Both the position numbers and the translations under genes were made by a program. The notes under the pieces are model-generated. The model was not told the DNA's origin and ran no database searches. It saw only the letters and a program-made list of their open reading frames with translations. This document shows positions 25,090 to 39,524 of a DNA stretch of 64,000 bases, piece by piece. Numbering within the stretch: the first letter of the stretch is position 1; the number at the start of each line of letters is the position of its first letter. Location of the stretch: positions 70,119,264 through 70,183,263 of the forward strand of contig OX326958.1 in assembly GCA_946800325.1 (NCBI GenBank), read 5' to 3'. The stretch comes from Luzula sylvatica. Lineage: Eukaryota; Streptophyta; Magnoliopsida; Poales; Juncaceae.

Positions 25090-28007
25090 CTTGAATTATT
25101 GAATATGAAGATTGTCGAATTGTAGGTTTCTCAATCTTTCTCCAAATGGCACGATTTTTATATCAAAATCGCTCGCCCCGGCGAGAGAAATACAGCAGCG
25201 CGAACGAATTTGGGAAGTTATGTATTTTGAAACCGAATTAACAGAAAAGACAGTTTTTTTGGTAATTTCATCATGAATTATTGAATTTGAAGATTATCAC
25301 ATTATAACTTTCTCATACTTTCTCCAAATGGCACGATCTTCATATCAAAATCGCTCGCCTCGACGAGAGGAATGCAGCAGCGCCGCCGAATTTCGAAAAT
25401 TATGTATTTTTAGCCCGAATAAACAAAAAATACAGTTTTTTTTGTAATTTCACCTTGAATTATTGAATATGAAGATTGTCCAATTGTAGGTTTCTCAATC
25501 TTTCTCCAAATGGCACGATTTTTATATCAAAATCGCTCGCCCCGGCGAGAGAAATACAGCAGCGCGAACGAATTTGGGAAATTATGTATTTTGAAACCGA
25601 ATTAACAAAAAATACAGTTTTTTTGGTAATTTCATCATGAATTATTGAATTTGAAGATTATCACATTGTAACTTTCTCATACTTTCTCCAAATGACACGA
25701 TATTCATATCAAAATTGCTCGCCTCGACGAGTGGAATGCAGCAACAGCGCGGCCGAATTTCCAAAATTATGTATTTTGAGCCCGAATTAACAAAAAATAC
25801 AGTTTTTTTTGTAATTTCATCTTGAATTATTGAATATGAAGATTGTCCAATTGTAGGTTTCTCAATCTTTCTCCAAATGGCACGATTTTTATATCAAAAT
25901 CGCTCGCCCCGGCGAGAGAAATACAGCAGCGCGAACGAATTTGGGAAATTATGTATTTTGAAACCGAATTAACAGAAAAGACAGTTTTTTTGGTAATTTC
26001 ATCATGAATTATTGAATTTGAAGATTATCACATTGTAACTTTCTCATACTTTCTCCAAATGGCACGATCTTCATATCAAAATCGCTCGCCTCGACGAGAC
26101 GAATACAGCAACGCGCCCGAATTTCGAAAATTATGTACTTTGAGCCCGAATTAACAAAAAATACAGGTTTTTTTGTAATTTCATCTTGAATTATTGAATA
26201 TGAAGATTGTCCAATTGTAGGTTTCTCAATCTTTCTCCAAATGGCCCGATTTTTATATCAAAATCGCTCGCCCCGGCGAGAGAAATACAGCAGCGCGAAC
26301 GAATTTGGGAAATTATGTATTTTGAAACCGAATTAACTGAAAATACAGTTTTTTTGGTAATTTCATCATGAATTATTGAATTTGAAGATTATCACATTGT
26401 AACATTCTCATACTTTCTCCAAATGGCACGATCTTCATATCAAAATCGCTCGCCTCGACGAGAGGAATGCAGCAGTGCGGCCGAATTTCGAAAATTATGT
26501 ATTTTGAGCCCGAATTAACAAAAAATACAGTTTTTTTTGGATTTTCATCTTGAATTATTGAATATGAAGATTGTCCAATTGTAGGTTTCTCAATCTTTCT
26601 CCAAATGGCACGATTTTTATATCAAAATCGCTCGCCCCGGCGAGAGAAATACAGCAGCGCGAACGAATTTGGGAAGTTATGTATTTTGAAACCGAATTAA
26701 CAGAAAAGACAGTTTTTTTGGTAATTTCATCATGAATTATTGAATTTGAAGATTATCACATTGTAACTTTCTCATACTTTCTCCAAATGGCACGATCTTC
26801 ATATCAAAATCGCTCGCCTCGACGAGAGGAATGCAGCAGCGCCGCCGAATTTCGAAAATTATGTATTTTTAGCCCGAATAAACAAAAAATACAGTTTTTT
26901 TTGTAATTTCACCTTGAATTATTGAATATGAAGATTGTCCAATTGTAGGTTTCTCAATCTTTCTCCAAATGGCACGATTTTTATATCAAAATCGCTCGCC
27001 CCGGCGAGAGAAATACAGCAGCGCGAACGAATTTGGGAAATTATGTATTTTGAAACCGAATTAACAAAAAATACAGTTTTTTTGGTAATTTCATCATGAA
27101 TTATTGAATTTGAAGATTATCACATTGTAACTTTCTCATACTTTCTCCAAATGACACGATATTCATATCAAAATTGCTCGCCTCGACGAGTGGAATGCAG
27201 CTACAGCGCGGCCGAATTTCCAAAATTATGTATTTTGAGCCCGAATTAACAAAAAATACAGTTTTTTTTGTAATTTCATCTTGAATTATTGAATATGAAG
27301 ATTGTCCAATTGTAGGTTTCTCAATCTTTCTCCAAATGGCACGATTTTTATATCAAAATCGCTCGCCCCGGCGAGAGAAATACAGCAGCGCGAACGAATT
27401 TGGGAAATTATGTATTTTGAAACCGAATTAACAGAAAAGACAGTTTTTTTGGTAATTTCATCATGAATTATTGAATTTGAAGATTATCACATTGTAACTT
27501 TCTCATACTTTCTCCAAATGGCACGATCTTCATATCAAAATCGCTCGCCTCGACGAGACGAATGCAGCAACGCGCCCGAATTTCGAAAATTATGTACTTT
27601 GAGCCCGAATTAACAAAAAATACAGGTTTTTTTGTAATTTCATCTTGAATTATTGAATATGAAGATTGTCCAATTGTAGGTTTCTCAATCTTTCTCCAAA
27701 TGGCCCGATTTTTATATCAAAATCGCTCGCCCCGGCGAGAGAAATACAGCAGCGCGAACGAATTTGGGAAATTATGTATTTTGAAACCGAATTAACTGAA
27801 AATACAGTTTTTTTGGTAATTTCATCATGAATTATTGAATTTGAAGATTATCACATTGTAACATTCTCATACTTTCTCCAAATGGCACGATCTTCATATC
27901 AAAATCGCTCGCCTCGACGAGAGGAATGCAGCAGCGCGGCCGAATTTCGAAAATTATGTATTTTGAGCCCGAATTAACAAAAAATACAGTTTTTTTTGGA
28001 TTTTCAT
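25090..28007 (+). repeat. Tandem pair of 1459-bp (4-dimer plus 3 bp) higher-order units
   Basis: The A variant TATTTTTAGCCCG recurs at 25411, 26870 and 28329 (lag 1459). The extra 3 bp over four dimers comes from an A monomer reading CAGCAACAGCGCGG or CAGCTACAGCGCGG, paired with TTTCCAAAATT. Other co-travelling variants are TTTCACCTTGAATT, ACAGAAAAGACAG, TGGCCCGATTTT and ACAGGTTTTTTTGTAAT. Boundaries are approximate. Confidence 0.85.
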
Positions 28008-31000
28008 CTTGAATTATTGAATATGAAGATTGTCCAATTGTAGGTTTCTCAATCTTTCTCCAAATGGCACGATTTTTATATCAAAATCGCTCGCCCCGGC
28101 GAGAGAAATACAGCAGCGCGAACGAATTTGGGAAATTATGTATTTTGAAACCGAATTAACAGAAAAGACAGTTTTTTTGGTAATTTCATCATGAATTATT
28201 GAATTTGAAGATTATCACATTGTAACTTTCTCATACTTTCTCCAAATGGCACGATCTTCATATCAAAATCGCTCGCCTCGACGAGAGGAATGCAGCAGCG
28301 CCGCCGAATTTCGAAAATTATGTATTTTTAGCCCGAATAAACAAAAAATACAGTTTTTTTTGTAATTTCACCTTGAATTATTGAATATGAAGATTGTCCA
28401 ATTGTAGGTTTCTCAATCTTTCTCCAAATGGCACGATTTTTATATCAAAATCGCTCGCCCCGGCGAGAGAAATACAGCAGCGCGAACGAATTTGGGAAGT
28501 TATGTATTTTGAAACCGAATTAACAGAAAAGACAGTTTTTTTGGTAATTTCATCATGAATTATTGAATTTGAAGATTATCACATTGTAACTTTCTCATAC
28601 TTTCTCCAAATGGCACGATCTTCATATCAAAATCGCTCGCCTCGACGAGAGGAATGCAGCAGCGCCGCCAAATTTCGAAAATTATGTATTTTTAGCCCGA
28701 ATAAACAAAAAATACAGTTTTTTTTGTAATTTCACCTTGAATTATTGAATATGAAGATTGTCCAATTGTAGGTTTCTCAATCTTTCTCCAAATGGCACGA
28801 TTTTTATATCAAAATCGCTCGCCCCGGCGAGAGAAATACAGCAGCGCGAACGAATTTGGGAAATTATGTATTTTGAAACCGAATTAACAAAAAATACAGT
28901 TTTTTTGGTAATTTCATCATGAATTATTGAATTTGAAGATTATCACATTGTAACTTTCTCATACTTTCTCCAAATGACACGATATTCATATCAAAATTGC
29001 TCGCCTCGACGAGTGGAATGCAGCAACAGCGCGGCCGAATTTCCAAAATTATGTATTTTGAGCCCGAATTAACAAAAAATACAGTTTTTTTTGTAATTTC
29101 ATCTTGAATTATTGAATATGAAGATTGTCCAATTGTAGGTTTCTCAATCTTTCTCCAAATGGCACGATTTTTATATCAAAATCGCTCGCCCCGGCGGGAG
29201 AAATACAGCAGCGCGAACGAATTTGGGAAATTATGTATTTTGAAACCGAATTAACAGAAAAGACAGTTTTTTTGGTAATTTCATCATGAATTATTGAATT
29301 TGAAGATTATCACATTGTAACTTTCTCATACTTTCTCCAAATGGCACGATCTTCATATCAAAATCGCTCGCCTCGACGAGACGAATGCAGCAACGCGCCC
29401 GAATTTCGAAAATTATGTATTTTGAGCCCGAATTAACAAAAAATACAGGTTTTTTTGTAATTTCATCTTGAATTATTGAATATGAAGATTGTCCAATTGT
29501 AGGTTTCTCAATCTTTCTCCAAATGGCCCGATTTTTATATCAAAATCGCTCGCCCCGGCGAGAGAAATACAGCAGCGCGAACGAATTTGGGAAATTATGT
29601 ATTTTGAAACCGAATTAACTGAAAATACAGTTTTTTTGGTAATTTCATCATGAATTATTGAATTTGAAGATTATCACATTGTAACATTCTCATACTTTCT
29701 CCAAATGGCACGATCTTCATATCAAAATCGCTCGCCTCGACGAGAGGAATGCAGCAGCGCGGCCGAATTTCGAAAATTATGTATTTTGAGCCCGAATTAA
29801 CAAAAAATACAGTTTTTTTTGGAATTTCATCTTGAATTATTGAATATGAATATTGTCCAATTGTAGGTTTCTCAATCTTTCTCCAAATGGCACGATTTTT
29901 ATATCAAAATCGCTCGCCCCGGCGAGAGAAATACAGCAGCGCGAACGAATTTGGGAAATTATGTATTTTGAAACCGAATTAACAGAAAAGACAGTTTTTT
30001 TGGTAATTTCATCATGAATTATTGAATTTGAAGATTATCACATTGTAACTTTCTCATACTTTCTCCAAATGGCACGATCTTCATATCAAAATCGCTCGCC
30101 TCGACGAGAGGAATGCAGCAGCGCCGCCGAATTTCGAAAATTATGTATTTTTAGCCCGAATAAACAAAAAATACAGTTTTTTTTGTAATTTCACCTTGAA
30201 TTATTGAATATGAAGATTGTCCAATTGTAGGTTTCTCAATCTTTCTCCAAATGGCACGATTTTTATATCAAAATCGCTCGCCCCGGCGAGAGAAATACAG
30301 CAGCGCGAACGAATTTGGGAAATTATGTATTTTGAAACCGAATTAACAGAAAATACAGTTTTTTTGGTAATTTCATCATGAATTATTGAATTTGAAGATT
30401 ATCACATTGTAACTTTCTCATACTTTCTCCAAATGACACGATATTCATATCAAAATTGCTCGCCTCGACGAGTGGAATGCAGCAACAGCGCGGCCGAATT
30501 TCCAAAATTATGTATTTTGAGCCCGAATTAACAAAAAATACAGTTTTTTTTGTAATTTCATCTTGAATTATTGAATATGAAGATTGTCCAATTGTAGGTT
30601 TCTCAATTTTTCTCCAAATGGCACGATTTTTATATCAAAATCGCTCGGCCCGGCGAGAGAAATACAGCAGCGCGAACGAATTTGGGAAATTATGTATTTT
30701 GAAACCGAATTAACAGAAAAGACAGTTTTTTTGGTAATTTCATCATGAATTATTGAATTTGAAGATTATCACATTGTAACTTTCTCATACTTTCTCCAAA
30801 TGGCACGATCTTCATATCAAAATCGCTCGCCTCGACGAGACGAATGCAGCAACGCGCCCGAATTTCGAAAATTATGTATTTTGAGCCCGAATTAACAAAA
30901 AATACAGGTTTTTTTGTAATTTCATCTTGAATTATTGAATATGAAGATTGTCCAATTGTAGGTTTCTCAATCTTTCTCCAAATGGCCCGATATTTATATC

Positions 31001-31649
31001 AAAATCGCTCGCCCCGGCGAGAGAAATACAGCAGCGCGAACGGATTTGGGAAATTATGTATTTTGAAACCGAATTAACTGAAAATACAGTTTTTTTGGTA
31101 ATTTCATCATGAATTATTGAATTTGAAGATTATCACATTGTAACATTCTCATACTTTCTCCAAATGGCACGATCTTCATATCAAAATCGCTCGCCTCGAC
31201 GAGAGGAATGCAGCAGCGCGGCCGAATTTCGAAAATTATGTATTTTGAGCCCGAATTAACAAAAAATACAGTTTTTTTTGGAATTTCATCTTGAATTATT
31301 GAATATGAAGATTGTCCAATTGTAGGTTTCTCAATCTTTCTCCAAATGGCACGATTTTTATATCAAAATTGCTCGCCCCCGCGCGAGAAATACAGCCACG
31401 CGAACGAATTTGGGAAATTATGTTTTTTGAAACCGAATTAACAGAAAATACAGTTTTTTTGGTAATTTCATCATGAATTATTGAATTTGAAGATTATCAC
31501 ATTGTAACTTTCTCATACTTTCTCCAAATGGCACGATCTTCATGTTAAAATCGCTCGCCTCGACGAGACGAATGCAGCAACGCGGCCGAATTTCGAAAAT
31601 TATGTATTTTGAGCCCGAATTAACAAAAAATACAGTTTTTTTTGTAATT
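28004..31649 (+). repeat. 3646-bp higher-order unit, copy 1
   Basis: Ten dimers plus two 3-bp insertions. It is repeated immediately downstream with a constant lag of 3646 bp. Private markers: CGGCGGGAG (29193 and 32839), CCGATATTTATATC (30988 and 34634), CGAACGGATTTGGG (near 31038 and 34684) and CTTCATGTTAAAATCGC (31538 and 35184). The left edge is set by GGATTTTCATC here against GTAATTTCATC at the equivalent point one unit later. Confidence 0.9.
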
Positions 31650-34600
31650 TCATCTTGAATTATTGAATATGAAGATTGTCCAATTGTAGGTTTCTCAATC
31701 TTTCTCCAAATGGCACGATTTTTATATCAAAATCGCTCGCCCCGGCGAGAGAAATACAGCAGCGCGAACGAATTTGGGAAATTATGTATTTTGAAACCGA
31801 ATTAACAGAAAAGACAGTTTTTTTGGTAATTTCATCATGAATTATTGAATTTGAAGATTATCACATTGTAACTTTCTCATACTTTCTCCAAATGGCACGA
31901 TCTTCATATCAAAATCGCTCGCCTCGACGAGAGGAATGCAGCAGCGCCGCCGAATTTCGAAAATTATGTATTTTTAGCCCGAATAAACAAAAAATACAGT
32001 TTTTTTTGTAATTTCACCTTGAATTATTGAATATGAAGATTGTCCAATTGTAGGTTTCTCAATCTTTCTCCAAATGGCACGATTTTTATATCAAAATCGC
32101 TCGCCCCGGCGAGAGAAATACAGCAGCGCGAACGAATTTGGGAAGTTATGTATTTTGAAACCGAATTAACAGAAAAGACAGTTTTTTTGGTAATTTCATC
32201 ATGAATTATTGAATTTGAAGATTATCACATTGTAACTTTCTCATACTTTCTCCAAATGGCACGATCTTCATATCAAAATCGCTCGCCTCGACGAGAGGAA
32301 TGCAGCAGCGCCGCCAAATTTCGAAAATTATGTATTTTTAGCCCGAATAAACAAAAAATACAGTTTTTTTTGTAATTTCACCTTGAATTATTGAATATGA
32401 AGATTGTCCAATTGTAGGTTTCTCAATCTTTCTCCAAATGGCACGATTTTTATATCAAAATCGCTCGCCCCGGCGAGAGAAATACAGCAGCGCGAACGAA
32501 TTTGGGAAATTATGTATTTTGAAACCGAATTAACAAAAAATACAGTTTTTTTGGTAATTTCATCATGAATTATTGAATTTGAAGATTATCACATTGTAAC
32601 TTTCTCATACTTTCTCCAAATGACACGATATTCATATCAAAATTGCTCGCCTCGACGAGTGGAATGCAGCAACAGCGCGGCCGAATTTCCAAAATTATGT
32701 ATTTTGAGCCCGAATTAACAAAAAATACAGTTTTTTTTGTAATTTCATCTTGAATTATTGAATATGAAGATTGTCCAATTGTAGGTTTCTCAATCTTTCT
32801 CCAAATGGCACGATTTTTATATCAAAATCGCTCGCCCCGGCGGGAGAAATACAGCAGCGCGAACGAATTTGGGAAATTATGTATTTTGAAACCGAATTAA
32901 CAGAAAAGACAGTTTTTTTGGTAATTTCATCATGAATTATTGAATTTGAAGATTATCACATTGTAACTTTCTCATACTTTCTCCAAATGGCACGATCTTC
33001 ATATCAAAATCGCTCGCCTCGACGAGACGAATGCAGCAACGCGCCCGAATTTCGAAAATTATGTATTTTGAGCCCGAATTAACAAAAAATACAGGTTTTT
33101 TTGTAATTTCATCTTGAATTATTGAATATGAAGATTGTCCAATTGTAGGTTTCTCAATCTTTCTCCAAATGGCCCGATTTTTATATCAAAATCGCTCGCC
33201 CCGGCGAGAGAAATACAGCAGCGCGAACGAATTTGGGAAATTATGTATTTTGAAACCGAATTAACTGAAAATACAGTTTTTTTGGTAATTTCATCATGAA
33301 TTATTGAATTTGAAGATTATCACATTGTAACATTCTCATACTTTCTCCAAATGGCACGATCTTCATATCAAAATCGCTCGCCTCGACGAGAGGAATGCAG
33401 CAGCGCGGCCGAATTTCGAAAATTATGTATTTTGAGCCCGAATTAACAAAAAATACAGTTTATTTTGGAATTTCATCTTGAATTATTGAATATGAATATT
33501 GTCCAATTGTAGGTTTCTCAATCTTTCTCCAAATGGCACGATTTTTATATCAAAATCGCTCGCCCCGGCGAGAGAAATACAGCAGCGCGAACGAATTTGG
33601 GAAATTATGTATTTTGAAACCGAATTAACAGAAAAGACAGTTTTTTTGGTAATTTCATCATGAATTATTGAATTTGAAGATTATCACATTGTAACTTTCT
33701 CATACTTTCTCCAAATGGCACGATCTTCATATCAAAATCGCTCGCCTCGACGAGAGGAATGCAGCAGCGCCGCCGAATTTCGAAAATTATGTATTTTTAG
33801 CCCGAATAAACAAAAAATACAGTTTTTTTTGTAATTTCACCTTGAATTATTGAATATGAAGATTGTCCAATTGTAGGTTTCTCAATCTTTCTCCAAATGG
33901 CACGATTTTTATATCAAAATCGCTCGCCCCGGCGAGAGAAATACAGCAGCGCGAACGAATTTGGGAAATTATGTATTTTGAAACCGAATTAACAGAAAAT
34001 ACAGTTTTTTTGGTAATTTCATCATGAATTATTGAATTTGAAGATTATCACATTGTAACTTTCTCATACTTTCTCCAAATGACACGATATTCATATCAAA
34101 ATTGCTCGCCTCGACGAGTGGAATGCAGCAACAGCGCGGCCGAATTTCCAAAATTATGTATTTTGAGCCCGAATTAACAAAAAATACAGTTTTTTTTGTA
34201 ATTTCATCTTGAATTATTGAATATGAAGATTGTCCAATTGTAGGTTTCTCAATTTTTCTCCAAATGGCACGATTTTTATATCAAAATCGCTCGGCCCGGC
34301 GAGAGAAATACAGCAGCGCGAACGAATTTGGGAAATTATGTATTTTGAAACCGAATTAACAGAAAAGACAGTTTTTTTGGTAATTTCATCATGAATTATT
34401 GAATTTGAAGATTATCACATTGTAACTTTCTCATACTTTCTCCAAATGGCACGATCTTCATATCAAAATCGCTCGCCTCGACGAGACGAATGCAGCAACG
34501 CGCCCGAATTTCGAAAATTATGTATTTTGAGCCCGAATTAACAAAAAATACAGGTTTTTTTGTAATTTCATCTTGAATTATTGAATATGAAGATTGTCCA

Positions 34601-35587
34601 ATTGTAGGTTTCTCAATCTTTCTCCAAATGGCCCGATATTTATATCAAAATCGCTCGCCCCGGCGAGAGAAATACAGCAGCGCGAACGGATTTGGGAAAT
34701 TATGTATTTTGAAACCGAATTAACTGAAAATACAGTTTTTTTGGTAATTTCATCATGAATTATTGAATTTGAAGATTATCACATTGTAACATTCTCATAC
34801 TTTCTCCAAATGGCACGATCTTCATATCAAAATCGCTCGCCTCGACGAGAGGAATGCAGCAGCGCGGCCGAATTTCGAAAATTATGTATTTTGAGCCCGA
34901 ATTAACAAAAAATACAGTTTTTTTTGGAATTTCATCTTGAATTATTGAATATGAAGATTGTCCAATTGTAGGTTTCTCAATCTTTCTCCAAATGGCACGA
35001 TTTTTATATCAAAATTGCTCGCCCCCGCGCGAGAAATACAGCCACGCGAACGAATTTGGGAAATTATGTTTTTTGAAACCGAATTAACAGAAAATACAGT
35101 TTTTTTGGTAATTTCATCATGAATTATTGAATTTGAAGATTATCACATTGTAACTTTCTCATACTTTCTCCAAATGGCACGATCTTCATGTTAAAATCGC
35201 TCGCCTCGACGAGACGAATGCAGCAACGCGGCCGAATTTCGAAAATTATGTATTTTGAGCCCGAATTAACAAAAAATACAGTTTTTTTTGTAATTTCATC
35301 TTGAATTATTGAATATGAAGATTGTCCAATTGTAGGTTTCTCAATCTTTCTCCAAATGGCACGATTTTTATATCAAAATCGCTCGCCCCGGCGAGAGAAA
35401 TACAGCAGCGCGAACGAATTTGGGAAATTATGTATTTTGAAACCGAATTAACAGAAAAGACAGTTTTTTTGGTAATTTCATCATGAATTATTGAATTTGA
35501 AGATTATCACATTGTAACTTTCTCATACTTTCTCCAAATGGCACGATCTTCATATCAAAATCGCTCGCCTCGACGAGAGGAATGCAG
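31650..35587 (+). repeat. 3646-bp higher-order unit, copy 2, with about 290 bp of a third start
   Basis: Near-identical second copy of the preceding 3646-bp block. The one difference I noticed is GTTTATTTTGG near 33460 against GTTTTTTTTGG near 29814. Homology at this lag runs on to about 35587, where AATGCAGCTACGCGG replaces AATGCAGCAGCGCCG. A block this long and this similar indicates a very recent segmental tandem duplication inside the array, or an assembly duplication. Confidence 0.9.
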
Positions 35588-38500
35588 CTACGCGGCCGAA
35601 TTTCGAAAATTATGTATTTTGAGCCCGACTTAACAAAAAATACAGGTTTTTTTGTAATTTCATCTTGAATTATTGAATATGAAGATTGTCCAATTGTAGG
35701 TTTCTCAATCTTTCTCCAAATGGCACGATTTTTATATCAAAATCGCTCGCCCCCGCGAGAGAAATACAGCAACGTGTACGAATTTGGGAAATTATGTATT
35801 TTGAAACCGAATTAACAGAAAATACAGTTTTTTTTGGTAATTTCATCATGAATTATTGAATTTGAAGATTATCACATTGTAACTTTCTCGTACTTTCTCC
35901 AAATGGCACGATCTTCATGTCAAAATTGCTCGCCTCGACGAGAGGAATGCAGCAGCGCGGCCGAATTTCGAAAATTATGTATTTTGAGCCCGAATTAACA
36001 AAAAATACAGGTTTTTTTGTAATTTCATCTTGAATTATTGAATATGAAGATTGTCCAATTGTAGGTTTCTCAATCTTTCTCCAAATGGCACGATTTTTAT
36101 ATCAAAATCGCTCGCCCCGGCGAGAGAAATACAGCAGCGCGAACGAATTTGGGAAATTATGTATTTTGAAACCGAATTAACAGAAAATACAGTTTTTTTG
36201 GTAATTTCATCATGAATTATTGAATTTGAAGATTATCACATTGTAACATTCTCATACTTTCTCCAAATGGCACGATCTTCATATCAAAATCGCTCGCCTC
36301 GACGAGAGGAATGCAGCAGCGCGGCCGAATTTCGAAAATTATGTATTTTGAGCCCGAATTAACAAAAAATATAGTTTTTTTTGGAATTTCATCTTGAATT
36401 ATTGAATATGAAGATTGTCCAATTGTAGGTTTCTCAATCTTTCTCCAAATGGCACGATTTTTATATCAAAATTGCTCGCCCCCGCGCGAGAAATACAGCC
36501 ACGCGAACGAATTTGGGAAATTATGTTTTTTGAAACCGAATTAACAGAAAATACAGTTTTTTTGGTAATTTCATCATGAATTATTGAATTTGAAGATTAT
36601 CACATTGTAACTTTCTCATACTTTCTCCAAATGGCACGATCTTCATGTTAAAATCGCTCGCCTCGACGAGACGAATGCAGCAGCGCGGCCGAATTTCGAA
36701 AATTATGTATTTTGAGCCCGAATTAACAAAAAAAACAGTTTTTTTTGTAATTTCATCTTGAATTATTGAATATGAAGATTGTCCAATTGTAGGTTTCTCA
36801 ATCTTTCTCCAAATGGCACGATTTTGATATCAAAATCGCTCGCCCCGGCGAGAGAAATACAGCAGCGCGAACGAATTTGGGAAATTATGTATTTTGAAAC
36901 CGAATTAACAGAAAATACAGTTTTTTTGGTAATTTCATCATGAATTATTGAATTTGAAGATTATCACATTGTAACATTCTCATACTTTCTCCAAATGGCA
37001 CGATCTTCATATCAAAATCGCTCGCCTCGACGAGAGGAATGCAGCAGCGCGGCCGAATTTCGAAAATAATGTATTTTGAGCCCGAATTAACAAGAATTAC
37101 AGTTTTTTTTGTAATTTCATCTTGAATTATTGAATATGAAGATTGTCCAATTGTAGGTTTCTCAATCTTTCTCCAAATGGCACAATTTTTATATCAAAAT
37201 CGCTCGCCCCGGCGAGAGAAATACAGGAGCGCGAACGAATTTGGGAAATTATGTATTTTGAAACCGAATTAACACAAAATACAGTTTTTTTGGTAATTTC
37301 ATCATGAATTATTGAATTTGAAGATTATCTCATTGTAACTTTCTCATACTTTCTCCAAATGGCACGATCTTCATATCAAAATCGCTCGCCTCGACGAGAG
37401 AAATGCAGCACCGCGGCCGAATTTCGAAAATTATTTATTTTGAGACCGAATAAACAAAAAATACAGTTTTTTTTGTAATTTCATCTTGAATTATTGAATA
37501 TGAAGATTGTCCAATTGTAGGTTTCTCAATCTTTCTCCAAATGGGACGATTTTTATATCAAAATCGCTCGCCCCGGCGAGAGAAATACAGCAGCGCGTAC
37601 GAATTTGGGAAATTATGTATTTTGAAACCGAATTAACAGAAAATACAGTTTTTTTGGTAATTTCATCATGAATTATTGAATTTGAAGATTATCACATTGT
37701 AACTTTCTCATACTTTCTCCAAATGGCACGATCTTCATATCAAAATTGCTCGCCTCGACGAGAGGAATGCAGCAGCGCGGCCGAATTTCGAAAATTATAT
37801 ATTTTGAGCCCGAATTAACAAAAAATACAGTTTTTTTTGGAATTTCATCTTGAATTATTGAATATGAAGATTGTCCAATTGTAGGTTTCTCAATCTTTCT
37901 CCAAATGGCACGATTTTTATATCAAAATCGCTCGCCCCGGCGAGAGAAATACAGCAGCGCGAACGAATTTGGGAAATTATGTATTTTGAAACCGAATTAA
38001 CAGAAAAGACAGTTTTTTTGGTAATTTCATCATGAATTATTGAATTTGAAGATTATCACATTGTAACTTTCTCATACTTTCTCCAAATGGCACGATCTTC
38101 ATATCAAAATCGCTCGCCTCGACGAGAGGAATGCAGCAACGCGGCCGAATTTCGAAAATTATGTATTTTGAGCCCGAATTAACAAAAAATACAGGTTTTT
38201 TTGTAATTTCATCTTGAATTATTGAATATGAAGATTGTCCAATTGTAGGTTTCTCAATCTTTCTCCAAATGGCACGATTTTTATATCAAAATCGCTCGCC
38301 CCCGCGAGAGAAATACAGCAACGTGTACGAATTTGGGAAATTATGTATTTTGAAACCGAATTAACAGAAAATACAGTTTTTTTTGGTAATTTCATCATGA
38401 ATTATTGAATTTGAAGATTATCACATTGTAACTTTCTCGTACTTTCTCCAAATGGCACGATCTTCATGTCAAAATTGCTCGCCTCGACGAGAGGAATGCA

Positions 38501-39000
38501 GCAGCGTGGCCGAATTTCGAAAATTATGTATTTTGAGCCCGAATTAACAAAAAATACAGGTTTTTTTGTAATTTCATCTTGAATTATTGAATATGAAGAT
38601 TGTCCAATTGTAGGTTTCTCAATCTTTCTCCAAATGGCACGATTTTTATATCAAAATCGCTCGCCCCGGCGAGAGAAATACAGCAGCGCGAACGAATTTG
38701 GGAAATTATGTATTTTGAAACCGAATTAACAGAAAATACAGTTTTTTTGGTAATTTCATCATGAATTATTGAATTTGAAGATTATCACATTGTAACATTC
38801 TCATACTTTCTCCAAATGGCACGATCTTCATATCAAAATCGCTCGCCTCGACGAGAGGAATGCAGCAGCGCGGCCGAATTTCGAAAATTATGTATTTTGA
38901 GCCCGAATTAACAAAAAATATAGTTTTTTTTGGAATTTCATCTTGAATTATTGAATATGAAGATTGTCCAATTGTAGGTTTCTCAATCTTTCTCCAAATG
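35400..39000 (+). repeat. Region with a 2549-bp (7-dimer plus 1 bp) duplication
   Basis: About 35.4-36.45 kb matches about 37.95-39.0 kb with a lag of 2549 bp. Markers: ATACAGCAACGTGTACG (near 35765 and 38314), an eight-T run in GTTTTTTTTGGTAATTTCATCATG (near 35827 and 38376), CTTCATGTCAAAATTG and AAAAATATAGTTTT. The single extra base is that T-run expansion. Confidence 0.75.
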
Positions 39001-39342
39001 GCACGATTTTTATATCAAAATCGCTCGCCCCGGCGAGAGAAATACAGCAGCGCGAACGAATTTGGGAAATTATGTATTTTGAAACCGAATTAACAGAAAA
39101 TACAGTTTTTTTGGTAATTTCATCATGAATTATTGAATTTGAAGATTATCACATTGTAACTTTCTCGTACTTTCTCCAAATGGCACGATCTTCATGTCAA
39201 AATTGCTTGCCTCGACGAGAGGAATGCAGCATCGCGGCCGAATTTCGAAAATTATGTATTTTGAGCCCGAATTAACAAAAAATACAGGTTTTTTTGTAAT
39301 TTCATCTTGAATTATTGAATATGAAGATTGTCCAATTGTAGG

Positions 39343-39524
39343 TTTCTCAATCTTTCTCCAAATGGCACGATTTTTATATCAAAATCGCTCGCCCCGGCGA
39401 GAGAAATACAGCAGCGCGAACGAATTTGGGAAATTATGTATTTTGAGCCCGAATAAACAAAAAATACAGTTTTTTTGGTAATTTCATAATGAATTATTGA
39501 ATTTGAGGATTATCACATTGTAAC
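39343..39524 (+). repeat. Mosaic monomer: B head, A middle, B tail
   Basis: A 182-bp monomer in normal register that starts as B (TTTCTCAATC, CCCCGGCGAG, AACGAATTTGGG). It switches to A sequence at GAGCCCGAATAAACAAAAAAT, then returns to B at TTTTTTTGGTAATTTCAT. Its tail carries private changes (CATAATG, TTTGAGGATT) shared with the hybrid monomers at 61687 and 63690. This is a conversion or crossover product. Confidence 0.85.
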
